A stretch of 64,000 nucleotides of DNA, from NCBI GenBank assembly GCA_944387405.1, contig CALXET010000001.1:320969-384968 (forward strand), given 5' to 3'. Positions 17,110 through 26,913 of the stretch are shown here, one piece after another (positions within the stretch are counted from its first letter, which is position 1; every line of letters starts with the position of its first letter). A program made the position numbers and the translations under genes. This DNA comes from an uncultured Clostridia bacterium. GTDB taxonomy: Bacteria; Bacillota; Clostridia; TANB77; CAG-508. The notes beneath the pieces were generated by a model that saw only the letters and a list, made by a program, of their open reading frames with translations, made no database searches and was not told the DNA's origin.

Positions 17110-18958
17110 ATGTGTGGTTTTGTAGGTATTGTTAATTATGATAAAAATTTAAAAAATCATGATGAAATAATAAAAAAAATGTCAAATAAAATAACAAGAC
17201 GAGGTCCTGATGAAAATGGTTATTTCATAAATGAAAAAGTTATGTTTGGGCATAACAGATTAATTATAAGAGATAAATTAGGTGGAAAACAACCCATGAC
17301 TATTAGAGAAAATGATACTTTTTATACTATTTGCTATAATGGCCAAATATATAATTCTAGTGAATTAAAAAAAGATTTAGAAAATAAAGGAGTTAAATTT
17401 AATAGTTATTCAGATACTGAAGTACTACTTAGAAGTTATATATATTATGGATATGATGTGACAAAATACTTAAACGGTATATTTTCTTTTGCTATATGGG
17501 ATTCTAAGAAAGAAGAATTGTTTATTGCAAGAGATAATTTCGGAATTAAACCTTTCTTTTATACATTTAAAAATAATAATTTTGTTTTTGGTTCTGAAAT
17601 TAAAACTTTATTTGAACATCCAGATATTGAAAAAATAGTAGATTCTATTGGAATTTGTGAGCTTTTTGGTGTAGGTCCTGCGCATACACCAGGTCTTACA
17701 ATATATAAAGACATTTATGAATTAAAGCCAGGATATTATGGAGTATTTGATAAATATGGATTAAAGCTAAATAGCTATTGGAAATTAGAATCAAAACCTC
17801 ATAAAGACAATTTTGAAACTACTTGCAGAAAAATTAATTATCTTTTAGAAGATTCTATTTCAAAACAACTAGTTTCGGATGTTCCATTAGGACTTATGCT
17901 CTCTGGTGGGTTAGACTCTAGTATTATCACTGCATATGCTATTAATTATTGTAAGACTCATAATATAGCTCTTCCAAAAACATTTTCTGTAGATTATGTT
18001 GATAACGACAAAAACTTCGTCAAATCTGATTTTCAACCAAATTCTGATGATTATTTTATTTCTCTTATGGTAAATAAATTTAAAACTGACCATAGAAAAA
18101 TTATTTTAGATACGCCAGAACTTGCAAGTACATTATATGATTCTGTACTTGCAAGAGACGCTCCTCGGAATGGCAGATGTTGATTCTTCAATGCTTTTAT
18201 TTTGCAAAGAAATAAAAAAAGATGTTAAAGTAGTTTTATCAGGAGAATGTTCAGATGAAATCTTCGCAGGATATCCTTGGTTTTTTAGAGAAGATGCTCT
18301 AAATAGCAATACATTTCCTTGGTCTATTGCACTTTTGGAAAGGCAAAATTTATTAAATGAAAATCTTGCTAAAAAAATAAATCTAAAAGAATATGTTGAT
18401 ATTAGATATAAACAAACTTTAGACAAAATAGAATTTTTAGATATTGATTCTGAAGAAACTAGAGAAAAAAGAAAAATTTCTTATCTTACAATGTATTGGT
18501 TTATGCAAACTCTTTTAGATAGAACTGACAGGGCTTCTATGTATAATGGTTTAGAAGTACGAGTTCCATTTTGTGATTATAGATTAGTAGAATATTTATG
18601 GAACATTCCATGGGAATTAAAATCATTAAATGGAAGAGAAAAAGGTTTATTAAGATATATTGTAAAAGATATTCTTCCTTCTGAAATCGTTAATAGAAAA
18701 AAGAGTCCTTATCCCAAAACTCATAATCCAAATTATCTAGAAAAAGTAAAAAACATGCTTATAAATATAATGAATAATAAAAATGCTCCAATTAAAATGT
18801 TGCTAAACGAAAAATATATAAATGAAATAATAGATACAAACGGAAAAAGTTTTTCAAGGCCATGGTTTGGTCAGCTTATGACAGGGCCACAGCTTATGGC
18901 ATATCTTTGCCAAGTTAATATGTGGCTTGAAAAATATGAGCCTAGAATTGAGTTATAA
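17110..18958 (+). CDS. asnB: Asparagine synthase (glutamine-hydrolysing), read through a CGG +1 frameshift, 615 aa
   Basis: The N-terminal glutaminase domain starts M-C-G-F-V-G-I, with Cys2 as catalytic nucleophile. The synthetase domain has the ATP pyrophosphatase loop S-G-G-L-D-S-S. An AGGAGG ribosome site precedes the ATG. Codon 353 is CGG (18166-18168), and the first frame ends five codons later. A +1 move gives R-D-A-P-G-M-A-D-V-D-S-S-M and then an intact C-terminal part including R-T-D-R-A-S-M. The D-A-P-x-x-A-D stretch is expected at this place in the family, so no residue is lost. The repaired length of 615 is normal. The protein amidates aspartate using glutamine and ATP. Confidence 0.9.
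18166..18168 (+). other. CGG +1 frameshift site in asnB
   Basis: CCT CGG AAT in the first frame becomes CCT-C-GGA-ATG-GCA-GAT. This joins the two halves of the synthetase domain. Confidence 0.88.
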
Positions 18959-18960
18959 TA

Positions 18961-18990
18961 AAAAATAGGTCACAATGTGACCTATTTCTA
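18961..18990 (+). terminator. Terminator of asnB
   Basis: AAATAGGTCAC (18963-18973) pairs with GTGACCTATTT (18977-18987) directly after the stop. A weak T-rich tail follows. Confidence 0.75.
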
Positions 18991-19103
18991 TTAGATTTTG
19001 AAAAGTATACGACGTATGATATAAATTAATTTATGAATGTTTTCGTATTCAAATTCAACATATATATTTTACATTTTTCAGTAAATATTTTATTCTAATT
19101 TAT

Positions 19104-19966
19104 TTAATTTTTAGGCAATTTGTTGTTATTTGCTATCTTTTTATTCTCTAACTTAACTCTTCTTTCTAATTTTCTTAAATCTTCTGCTGGCTTTAAATTT
19201 TCTGGTTTTATTCCTCTTTTATTTAACATATTCCTTACACTTAAATTATTATCCACATGCTCATCAGTTATACTCTCTTCACCATACATATCTTTTTCAG
19301 TTACATTGTAACTTGTCATTTCTGTGGCTAGATTTTTTGCTGCAATCGTTAAAGTAGGCAAAAAGTCTGCTAAAGGTCTATTTTCTTTTACCCCGTATTT
19401 TGCTTTCATTTACATTGTATTTAATCCACCAAATAATGCCGAATCTCCTTTTGAACGTATTCTTGCAAAACCTAAATCATCTACTCCTCTTTCATAAATA
19501 TTTTTAGATAGTTGTTTTTCAGATTCTTTCAGTTTTTCTCTTGCTTCTAATCGATTCATTAGTCTTATCCTATCTTCAATTATTTCTTGTTTTCTAGTTT
19601 GTACTGCAAAATATGTTTGAGCAAATGCAATTTCTTCTTTTTTAGAATCTCCATTTTGAGCAATTAAATAACAAGCATATCTTGTAAGCATATAGTCTTC
19701 AACTTGTCTTTTAGCACCTTTTCCTAAATTTATCATTTTGCTGACCTTAGCAAAATGATTTTTTACAGGTATACCAGTGTTTTCACAAGATTGCATTGCT
19801 TTTTTATCGTTTCAATAAAATTTTCCCATCTTTTATAACCCAATTGAGTCTGTAAATCTCTTGCATACCAAAATTCTATATTTTCTTTTTCTTCTGTATT
19901 GATAATAGAATCAAATTTTTCTTTTAATTCTATTAGCTTTGATTTTTCGAATTCCATAATTATCAC
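19104..19966 (-). pseudogene. dinD: Broken DinD-like DNA-damage-inducible protein
   Basis: Three consecutive frames together make one DinD-like protein: N-terminal F-W-Y-A-R-D-L-Q-x-Q-L-G-Y-x-x-W, a middle part with A-Q-N-G-D-S-K-K-E-E-I-A-F-A-Q-T-Y-F-A-V-Q-T-R-K-Q-E, and a C-terminal part with N-R-P-L-A-D-F-L-P-T-L. The first junction, near 19795, is one base short in an A run. It coincides with the heptamer A AAA AAG in the register used for -1 shifting, and GCA-ATG-CAA-TCT follows in the correct frame. The second break is an in-frame TAA (19409-19407) immediately followed by ATG. Two lesions make decay the likelier reading. Neither involves CGG, so this gene is separate from the CGG set. 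Confidence 0.75.
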
Positions 19967-20154
19967 TTTCCTTGCTTTATGTACTCATAATAACATATTT
20001 GTATGATTTATTGTCTCATTTTTTAGTACATCGATTACAATTTTTATGATATTACTATATGATGCAATTCAAAACACTTATTTGTATATGTCAAGTGCTT
20101 TTCTTAAATTTATTTTTATCTAAATGATATTATGAGATTAGGATTGAAATCTAA

Positions 20155-20185
20155 AAAGGTAAGAACTTAAGCTCTTACCTTTAAT
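20155..20185 (-). terminator. Terminator of the surface cluster
   Basis: GGTAAGA (20158-20164) pairs with TCTTACC (20173-20179), with A/T runs on both sides. Confidence 0.75.
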
Positions 20186-20187
20186 TT

Positions 20188-21312
20188 TTATTTATTTTTA
20201 TATAAAGCTATTATTAAAACAGATGAAAGCATTATTGCAAATGTAGCAATTAAAATATAGTTATCATTTCCTGTTACAGGAGTCTTATCTTTATTTTCTT
20301 CTATATTTTCTTTATTATCGTCTTTAATTGTTTCTTCTTTTTCTATTTTAGCATATATACTTGTATTCTCATTTATTTTAGTTTCAAAATCAAATTTTTC
20401 TTTATAATCTTTATCTAAATAGTAATCTTTTACTATATATCCTTTTTTTAGATCAATATGAGACTTTAGCATATCTTTAGTTATTTTTTCTCCTTCAGTC
20501 ACTGCAATATTAATTACTTTATCTTCAGCATATAAAGTAATTATTACTTTTTTATCTGCTACATTTGGCGCTACTTTTGAAGGTAGAGTACTTTCAGATA
20601 AAATATTATTAGCTGAATCTGTTAAAAGTACTGACTCATCTGTTACAAATACTTTATTTTTAGTATCATCTGTATTTGTTATAGTAAATGAGGTTAAATG
20701 TCCATTTTCTGCAACATAAACTACATTTTCTTTTTCAGTAGATGTTAAAGTACCATTCATTATAAGCTCTGGATTGTTTGTTGCAGATGCACCTTTATCA
20801 ATTTCTATACCATTATTTTTATCTGCACCATTATATCCTAAATTTAATTCTCTTACTTCAAGTCTTCCTCCGTTTACTAAAACACCACCATATTTAAATC
20901 CTGATATAAATACATCATCAAGAATTACATAAGCTCCATCATATGATTGAACACCATATTTTGGACCATTTTGTAATTTAATATTTTTTAAAGTTAATTT
21001 TCCATCTGCAAATTGAGCTGTAAGCATTGTCTGATTTCCAGATGTAGATGTCCAATTACTATCTCCACTTAAAGTATAACCATTACCATTTATAGTTAAT
21101 TCTTTTTGTATAACTATCGGTTTAGTTATTGTAATATTGTTTTGAAGTGTTATAGTAGATCCTGAATCTGCCGAATTTATTGCGTTATTTAATGTAGTTT
21201 CATCAGTTACCGCTTCTTGCGCATTACTTTTAACTGGATTTATAAATATAATAATACCTAATGCTATTATTATGAAAAATAATTTTATATTTCTTCTATT
21301 CATTAAATTCAC
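20188..21312 (-). CDS. Cell-wall beta-helix surface protein, 374 aa
   Basis: A signal helix (about residues 10-30) is followed by a right-handed beta-helix region with repeated short strands (T-I-T-L-Q-N-N-I-T-I, then L-T-I-N-G-N-G-Y-T-L and A-Y-V-I-L-D-D-V-F-I). A small repeat domain near residues 265-325 contains T-L-Y-A-E-D-K-V-I-N-I. The C-terminus has T-P-V-T-G, a hydrophobic helix and K-N-K, a variant of the LPxTG sorting signal. It is the last gene of the surface cluster that encodes its own sortase. The ligand is unknown. Confidence 0.7.
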   Translation of the reverse strand: MNLMNRRNIKLFFIIIALGIIIFINPVKSNAQEAVTDETTLNNAINSADSGSTITLQNNITITKPIVIQKELTINGNGYTLSGDSNWTSTSGNQTMLTAQFADGKLTLKNIKLQNGPKYGVQSYDGAYVILDDVFISGFKYGGVLVNGGRLEVRELNLGYNGADKNNGIEIDKGASATNNPELIMNGTLTSTEKENVVYVAENGHLTSFTITNTDDTKNKVFVTDESVLLTDSANNILSESTLPSKVAPNVADKKVIITLYAEDKVINIAVTEGEKITKDMLKSHIDLKKGYIVKDYYLDKDYKEKFDFETKINENTSIYAKIEKEETIKDDNKENIEENKDKTPVTGNDNYILIATFAIMLSSVLIIALYKNK

Positions 21313-21355
21313 CCCCTATAAAATCATTTTCTCCAAAACACAAAGATTTTATTTT

Positions 21356-22411
21356 TTACTTTTTTCCATTTCTGTATTTTTTATTAAAAAATATAATAGC
21401 AATTAAAACTAATAAGAGTGTAAGAACACCTATAATTTGAAAAAAGTTAAAATCTTCTACTTGTGCATTTTCTAAAAAAGCTATATTATTTTCGTCATTT
21501 TCATTAATTGTATAAGCTATATCATAAGCTTTTTCTAATCTTTCATTATTTTTTTCTTTATACTCTAAATACTCTTTTTCTTCTATACTATTTCTTTTGT
21601 AAATATTTAAAATATATTCTTTTGAATACCTCTTATCTTCTGATGTAACTACAACAATAATTTTATTATTTCCTTCTTTTAATTTACTTTTTTTAATATT
21701 CACACTTGCTTTTTCATTTTCTGGAATAGCTAAGATATTAATATCACTTGTATCTACTGAAACTTGTCCATTATATTCATAGTTACTATTATCAAAATTC
21801 GGATAAAGAATAACATCTTCTACTTCGAGTGTTTCTAAAGAAGTGCTTGATTTTGAATCAAATGAATTTTCTTCTAAATCTTCTGAAATTATTATATTCC
21901 TTTCACCTGTATTTTTATTTTCTTTTTTATCATCATTTATAAAAAAACGTACTTCCTTAAAATTAATATCTAATTTTTCGCCATTATTATCATAGAAGTC
22001 TCCAAAACATGTTATAGTAATTGTTCCTTCTTTTTTAGCTTTAAATTTAAACTCACCAAGTACATCTTTTTTTGAGCTACTTCCACCACTTTTATCAAAC
22101 CACACATATATAATCTCATTTTCTTTTACATTAATGTTTTCAGGACCAGAAACAAACTCTATCTTATCTTTATCAAAATTTATATAAATTGTAAATGCGC
22201 CAAAAGCTACATTATCTGCATTTAGTGTAACTATAAATTCTTCTCCTACCTTTAAGGAATACTTATCACTTTTTAAATAAACATTTTTATTAGAGTCGGC
22301 ATAACTATTATTATTTAAAAAAAATACAATTAATAAAATAGTCACAATAATTATTATATTTAATTTAATTATAAATCCTATAAAATTAATCTTTAATCTA
22401 TCTAATATCAT
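21356..22411 (-). CDS. Membrane-anchored cohesin-like protein, 351 aa
   Basis: A signal or anchor helix is followed by a cohesin-type beta sandwich (about residues 43-150). It opens K-V-G-E-E-F-I-V-T-L-N-A-D-N-V and has F-G-A-F-T-I-Y-I-N-F-D-K-D-K-I-E-F-V in the expected order. A cadherin-like sandwich (N-Y-E-Y-N-G to Y-I-L-N-I-Y) follows near 205-270. A C-terminal membrane helix ends the protein. Cohesin domains bind dockerins, and the next gene upstream encodes one, so the two products probably dock at the cell surface. Confidence 0.75.
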   Translation of the reverse strand: MILDRLKINFIGFIIKLNIIIIVTILLIVFFLNNNSYADSNKNVYLKSDKYSLKVGEEFIVTLNADNVAFGAFTIYINFDKDKIEFVSGPENINVKENEIIYVWFDKSGGSSSKKDVLGEFKFKAKKEGTITITCFGDFYDNNGEKLDINFKEVRFFINDDKKENKNTGERNIIISEDLEENSFDSKSSTSLETLEVEDVILYPNFDNSNYEYNGQVSVDTSDINILAIPENEKASVNIKKSKLKEGNNKIIVVVTSEDKRYSKEYILNIYKRNSIEEKEYLEYKEKNNERLEKAYDIAYTINENDENNIAFLENAQVEDFNFFQIIGVLTLLLVLIAIIFFNKKYRNGKK

Positions 22412-22432
22412 TTTATTTTTTCTCCTTATTTT

Positions 22433-24697
22433 TTATTGTTCTATATATTTTAGTCCTAAAATATGTCTTTGAATTAATAATAAATCTACAGAAGTTGGTT
22501 TTTTACCATTTTTATTTATATTACCTGCTTTTAAATAAATATCGTCTAATTCTTCAAATTCTAATATATATCTTTGAAGTACTAATAAATCTGTACTATT
22601 TATTTTTCCATCACCTGTTATATCTCCATATAAAACAATTTTATATTTTCTTAATAATTTGCCATTTTCCTTTACACTTATAGTACTTCCTGTTCCAATT
22701 TTATCATCTTCATCTAAAAGATTGTTTTTATTATCTTTAAATTCTAATTCTAGACTAGTATTTATTAATTGCTTTATTTCTGAAACAGTATTTTCTTTAA
22801 AATTCACACCAGAAATTTCAAGTCCATCTACTTTTAAAGGATTAATAAATTCAATTTCACTTTCTTCTAATTTTCTTACTACTATTACTATAACGTCTTT
22901 TTTAATATTAGGATTTTCTTCTGACTTTACACTTATTATAGTTTCTCCAACATTTACTCCTGTTATATTCCCAAAACTATCTACTTTTGCAATATCATTA
23001 TTTGATGATTCATAAATTATATTTTTATTATTTGCATCATCTGGTTTTATGAATGCATTTACCTTAAATGTATCTTTTTCAGTTAAGTATATTTTACTTT
23101 GGTCTAAAGAAATATCTGTTACCTTACTATATACTTCAAAATCTATTTCTGCTGAAACACTGTTCTCATTTGATTTGACAATTATTTTAGATTTTCCAGA
23201 TCTTATAGCTTGCATATATCCCTCATCATCTACTGTAATAATTTCAGGATTTGTTGATATATAACTTACTTTATTATTTTTTGCTTCTTCTGGATAAATC
23301 GTTATATTTAATTTCTTTTTCTCACCCTTTAATATAACTTTATCTGTAAAATTAATTTCTATTTTTTCTATTTCTGGCTGTTTATAAATATCAACATAAT
23401 TGTTTGAAATATAACCTATAATTCCATTTTCAAGTATTACTTTATCCCATTTATCATTTGATTGTTTTCCTTTTTTTATCCTAGTCATTTTTTCATTCAT
23501 ATTTACTTTTGTAATTATTTCATAAGATGTACTTGGCCCAGTTCTTATATTTACATTATTACCTGTAGAATATACTTTTGTATTATCACTTATAAAATCA
23601 TTTTGATTTATACTTGGGCTTTCCTGCATAATATCTGGCATATTATTGTATATAGGAATTATAAAACTTAATGAAGTATCTAACATTCCCATTTTGTTAT
23701 ATCCATTATAAATAGACTTAGATTCACTATATGGTGCTAAAACATTAGTCATATATTGATGCCAAAAAAGTCCATCACCTGTTTTATCATAAACATCAAA
23801 TTTTTGTAGATATATAGTATTTTGTCCTTTATTTATATAACTAGATCCTATAAAAATTGCCCCTCCTGTGATAGATTTTTCTTTTGTATTCCATGGAATT
23901 AAATATTTGTTCTTTATAGTAGTTGCCGCTCCGTTACCGTCTCTTGCATATTTAAGGCCATTTTTAATTGCTCCTAGTGGCTCTGATGAACTTGTAGCAC
24001 CAATATTATAAAAATTATATAGTCCTTTAAATCCAGGAACATCTCCACTTATCGATTTATGTGACAAAAACGGTCCTACTTCTTGTTTTATTCTAGAAGC
24101 AATATGATATGAACTAACATATGAAGTTTTCGATGCTTTTAAAATAAGATCAGAATATTTAGAAGATGTTGAAATATTTTCTCCACTACTATTTAAATAT
24201 GATACTTTTTTATTATAAAACTCTGTACCATATAATATTTTTTCAATACCTTCTAGATTATTTGTAGAAGGATTATATGATAATTCTTCAAATTGAAATA
24301 TCCTTACTTCATTTAAAAAATTTCTCGGATCCATTAAATACATTACAGCCTCTTTTGAAGAATCAACCCATCCAGCATCTACTTCAACATTATATTGTCC
24401 TGGAGTTTTATTTTTCCAACTATCAGAATAATTTATTGGTACTAAATTTTTACCAAATTTATTTTCTTCACTTATTACATAATTCCAATCAAGATTAGTA
24501 TATAAAGGAATAAACTCCCAATTTGGATTCTTTTTAGCAAGTTCTTCTAAATAAGGTTCATATGATTTTGGAAAATCATCTATCTTATTATCTTTAGCAA
24601 TAGAATCATTGTTAAATAATAAATGAAAACTAATTAAGATAATAATTAATAAAATTAACAACATAAAATCTAATAATCTATTTTTTAAAAATCTCAT
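22433..24697 (-). CDS. Peptidoglycan glucosaminidase with SH3, Ig-like and dockerin domains, 754 aa
   Basis: A signal helix is followed by an N-acetylglucosaminidase domain (about residues 60-330) with S-R-I-K-Q-E-V-G, where Glu206 is the likely catalytic acid. Next come a bacterial SH3 domain (about 370-435, N-I-R-T-G-P-S-T-S-Y), two BIG2 Ig-like domains (about 440-605) and a C-terminal type I dockerin (about 690-754). The dockerin has two calcium-loop repeats, G-D-I-T-G-D-G-K-I-N-S-T-D-L-L and N-K-N-G-K-K-P-T-S-V-D-L-L. The enzyme should cut peptidoglycan glycan strands. The dockerin suggests it is held by the cohesin-like products of its neighbours rather than by a sorting signal. Confidence 0.85.
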   Translation of the reverse strand: MRFLKNRLLDFMLLILLIIILISFHLLFNNDSIAKDNKIDDFPKSYEPYLEELAKKNPNWEFIPLYTNLDWNYVISEENKFGKNLVPINYSDSWKNKTPGQYNVEVDAGWVDSSKEAVMYLMDPRNFLNEVRIFQFEELSYNPSTNNLEGIEKILYGTEFYNKKVSYLNSSGENISTSSKYSDLILKASKTSYVSSYHIASRIKQEVGPFLSHKSISGDVPGFKGLYNFYNIGATSSSEPLGAIKNGLKYARDGNGAATTIKNKYLIPWNTKEKSITGGAIFIGSSYINKGQNTIYLQKFDVYDKTGDGLFWHQYMTNVLAPYSESKSIYNGYNKMGMLDTSLSFIIPIYNNMPDIMQESPSINQNDFISDNTKVYSTGNNVNIRTGPSTSYEIITKVNMNEKMTRIKKGKQSNDKWDKVILENGIIGYISNNYVDIYKQPEIEKIEINFTDKVILKGEKKKLNITIYPEEAKNNKVSYISTNPEIITVDDEGYMQAIRSGKSKIIVKSNENSVSAEIDFEVYSKVTDISLDQSKIYLTEKDTFKVNAFIKPDDANNKNIIYESSNNDIAKVDSFGNITGVNVGETIISVKSEENPNIKKDVIVIVVRKLEESEIEFINPLKVDGLEISGVNFKENTVSEIKQLINTSLELEFKDNKNNLLDEDDKIGTGSTISVKENGKLLRKYKIVLYGDITGDGKINSTDLLVLQRYILEFEELDDIYLKAGNINKNGKKPTSVDLLLIQRHILGLKYIEQ

Positions 24698-24698
24698 A

Positions 24699-25313
24699 TC
24701 ATATCACCTCCTTTGCTTTTACAATAATTCTTTTTTCAGAATCAGCTGTACATGTAATTAATGTAATTTCTCTTATATTTTCATTTCTAGTAACAAGACA
24801 ACTTGTATCATTTTTATCTACTTTATATATACTAAAAACTTCATATTCTATTTTTCCAACTTTATTATCACTTATGACAATTTTATCTCTTAAATTTAAG
24901 TTTTTTAATTTTCCAAACATGTTTTTATTTTTAAAATTATGTCCTGCAACGCAAAAGTTTCCATATTCATTTGGATTACTTCCATAGAATTTTACTAAAG
25001 ACGTATTTAAACTTTCTATTGAATAGTCACTAAGGACATAAGACTCAAGTGATATTTTTGGAATTTCTATCTTACAACAAACTCTATATCCTTTATAATT
25101 TTTTATAACTTCTTCTTTAGGATATTTTTTTAAAATTTTATTATTGCTTTTCAAATTCTCCTTAGATAAATCCAAATAATCTCTATAATTATTATCATCT
25201 AATATTTTATTTTCACTTTTTATATCATTAAAAAAATATATAAACCCTAAAATAATTATTAATAGAATTACTATTTTAAAAATTTTTTTATTCTTTTTTC
25301 TCTTTCTTTTCAT
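24699..25313 (-). CDS. Sortase, 204 aa
   Basis: A very basic start and one membrane helix (about residues 11-28) precede the sortase barrel. The catalytic triad is present: His125 in V-A-G-H-N, Cys188 in T-L-I-T-C-T and Arg195 in E-K-R-I-I-V-K-A. The T-L-I-T-C-T form is typical of housekeeping-like or class D-type sortases. It would cut LPxTG-type signals and attach the proteins to the wall. The L-P-K-T-G and T-P-V-T-G proteins encoded on either side are the obvious substrates. Confidence 0.88.
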   Translation of the reverse strand: MKRKRKKNKKIFKIVILLIIILGFIYFFNDIKSENKILDDNNYRDYLDLSKENLKSNNKILKKYPKEEVIKNYKGYRVCCKIEIPKISLESYVLSDYSIESLNTSLVKFYGSNPNEYGNFCVAGHNFKNKNMFGKLKNLNLRDKIVISDNKVGKIEYEVFSIYKVDKNDTSCLVTRNENIREITLITCTADSEKRIIVKAKEVI

Positions 25314-25398
25314 TTTTCCCTCATATACTATGTAAGTAAATGAGATATACTCATTTACTTAAAAATTACTTTATATTTAATTTTTTACATTGTTATTG

Positions 25399-26481
25399 TT
25401 ATTTTATTTTTCTATTATTTTTTATTTTAATAATTACTAGTACAAATGCTAATAATAAAGTTACAGAAATAATTTGAGCATACACATTAAATCCTGTTTT
25501 AGGAAGAGTATCTGGCAACTTTTCGTTATTCTTATCATTTGATATATTTTCTTTTTCTGATTCATTATCTACATTACCTTGATTTTGAGAATTTTGATTA
25601 TTTTGTCCGTCTTGGCTATCTTGATTATTGTTGCTCTCTTTAGGATTAACATTAATCTTAAAAGTATTTTCTGCAATTACTATATCTGAATTTCCTCTAT
25701 CTATTAACTTTAAAGTTAATTTATATTCTCCTTTTTTATCAAAAATCCCTCTAACATCTAATGTTTGACTAAAATCTTTTCCACCAATTTCAAAGCCATC
25801 AGTATCACCCCATCCACTTTGAATAATGTCATGGATTAATGAAGAAGAATCTGTTGCATTCAGTATAGCTTTACCACCTTCAGGATTTTCTACTTCTGCT
25901 ATTAATCTTGCTTTATCATAAAATTTACCCATTTTAGATGAATAAGTTAATTTCATTTCTTTTTCTTCATTTTCTATAATATCTCCTGAATATGTTAAAT
26001 TAATATTATAATCTACATACTCAGGCTCCACAGTTATAGTCTTTTTAATTGGTACTAATATATCATCATAAGTTATAGAAGCATCACTATTAGATAATCC
26101 TTCTGCTGTTATAGAAAAATCTGTCGGATTAGAAGTTTCTATATTTTCTTTTGCTTTAAATACTATTTCTAAATTACTTAAAGGGCTGCTTCCTCCTGTA
26201 GAATCATAAAAAGTGACTCTTACTTTATCTTTTGTATCATTTGGAGTACCATTACTTACTGAAACATATTCAAAAAGATTTTGATCATATGCAACATCAA
26301 ATGTAAAAGCTCCAAGATTTTCACCAAAATTAATTAATACTTTTACATTATCTCCTGGTTTTACTTTTTCTTTACTTAAAGAAATATCTATTGTATCTAA
26401 TGAATCAGCATATACATTTATACTAAGTGCTATTAATGTTACTAATACTACAAGTACAATTGTACTTAATAATCTTTTCAT
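25399..26481 (-). CDS. LPxTG wall-anchored cohesin-like protein, 360 aa
   Basis: The signal peptide (about residues 1-25) ends at Y-A-D-S. A cohesin-like sandwich follows (about residues 30-160) with V-K-P-G-D-N-V-K-V-L-I-N-F and L-G-A-F-T-F-D-V-A-Y-D. A second beta domain (160-285) and an N/Q-rich linker come next. The C-terminus is L-P-K-T-G, a hydrophobic helix and basic residues: a complete sorting signal. It is the first gene of the cluster. Attached to the wall by the neighbouring sortase, it could present a cohesin for the dockerin-bearing glucosaminidase. Confidence 0.78.
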   Translation of the reverse strand: MKRLLSTIVLVVLVTLIALSINVYADSLDTIDISLSKEKVKPGDNVKVLINFGENLGAFTFDVAYDQNLFEYVSVSNGTPNDTKDKVRVTFYDSTGGSSPLSNLEIVFKAKENIETSNPTDFSITAEGLSNSDASITYDDILVPIKKTITVEPEYVDYNINLTYSGDIIENEEKEMKLTYSSKMGKFYDKARLIAEVENPEGGKAILNATDSSSLIHDIIQSGWGDTDGFEIGGKDFSQTLDVRGIFDKKGEYKLTLKLIDRGNSDIVIAENTFKINVNPKESNNNQDSQDGQNNQNSQNQGNVDNESEKENISNDKNNEKLPDTLPKTGFNVYAQIISVTLLLAFVLVIIKIKNNRKIK

Positions 26482-26845
26482 TTTTATTCCTCCTTTTTTG
26501 TTTTATATTTATATTATGTGAAAAAATTTTTTTCTCATTAGCTAATTTTTGTTAATATTTTTGCATTATAGGAAGTAAAGATTAAATATTATGAATGAAT
26601 ATTAAAAACAAAAAAGTAAAAAATAATAAATAGTAAATAAAACAAAATATTAGACAAGAAACTCTAAAATAAATATTGAAAAAATAAATAATAAATAAAA
26701 AGTTTAAATAAGACAAAAATAATAAAAAAGAAATTAAATAATAAAATAAAAAGCTTTAACTTTAAATAAAGTAAAGCTTTAATATACTTATCAATTTTAT
26801 ATGCTTTTATTTTATCTATAAAATAATTTTTCTTATTAAAATGTT
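26482..26845. other. Gene-free AT-rich stretch above the surface cluster
   Basis: This 360-base stretch probably contains the promoter of the cohesin-like gene near its left end, though I cannot place it firmly. An imperfect hairpin lies at about 26749-26783 (AAGCTTTA and TAAAGCTT arms). The middle is low-complexity A-rich on the plus strand. I see no gene. Confidence 0.5.
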
Positions 26846-26849
26846 TTAA

Positions 26850-26867
26850 GGGTGGCAACTGCCACCC
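26850..26867 (-). terminator. Terminator of array unit 3
   Basis: GGGTGGCA and TGCCACCC form a perfect 8-bp stem. On the minus strand CCC is followed by TTAAAACATTTTAA, a tail shared with the unit 2 hairpin. Confidence 0.8.
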
Positions 26868-26913
26868 CACTTGAAGCTTATCAGCCTCCTTTTCTTTTTT
26901 AAGGAATTTGGTA

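Noticed and set aside
19104..19966. dinD as a further CGG case
   Set aside because: Neither break involves CGG. One is in an A run and the other is a TAA stop.
26664..26870. 68-residue minus-strand frame between the array and the surface cluster
   Set aside because: Low-complexity Lys/Ile/Leu/Phe sequence in an AT-rich gap without a ribosome site; it includes the unit 3 terminator.
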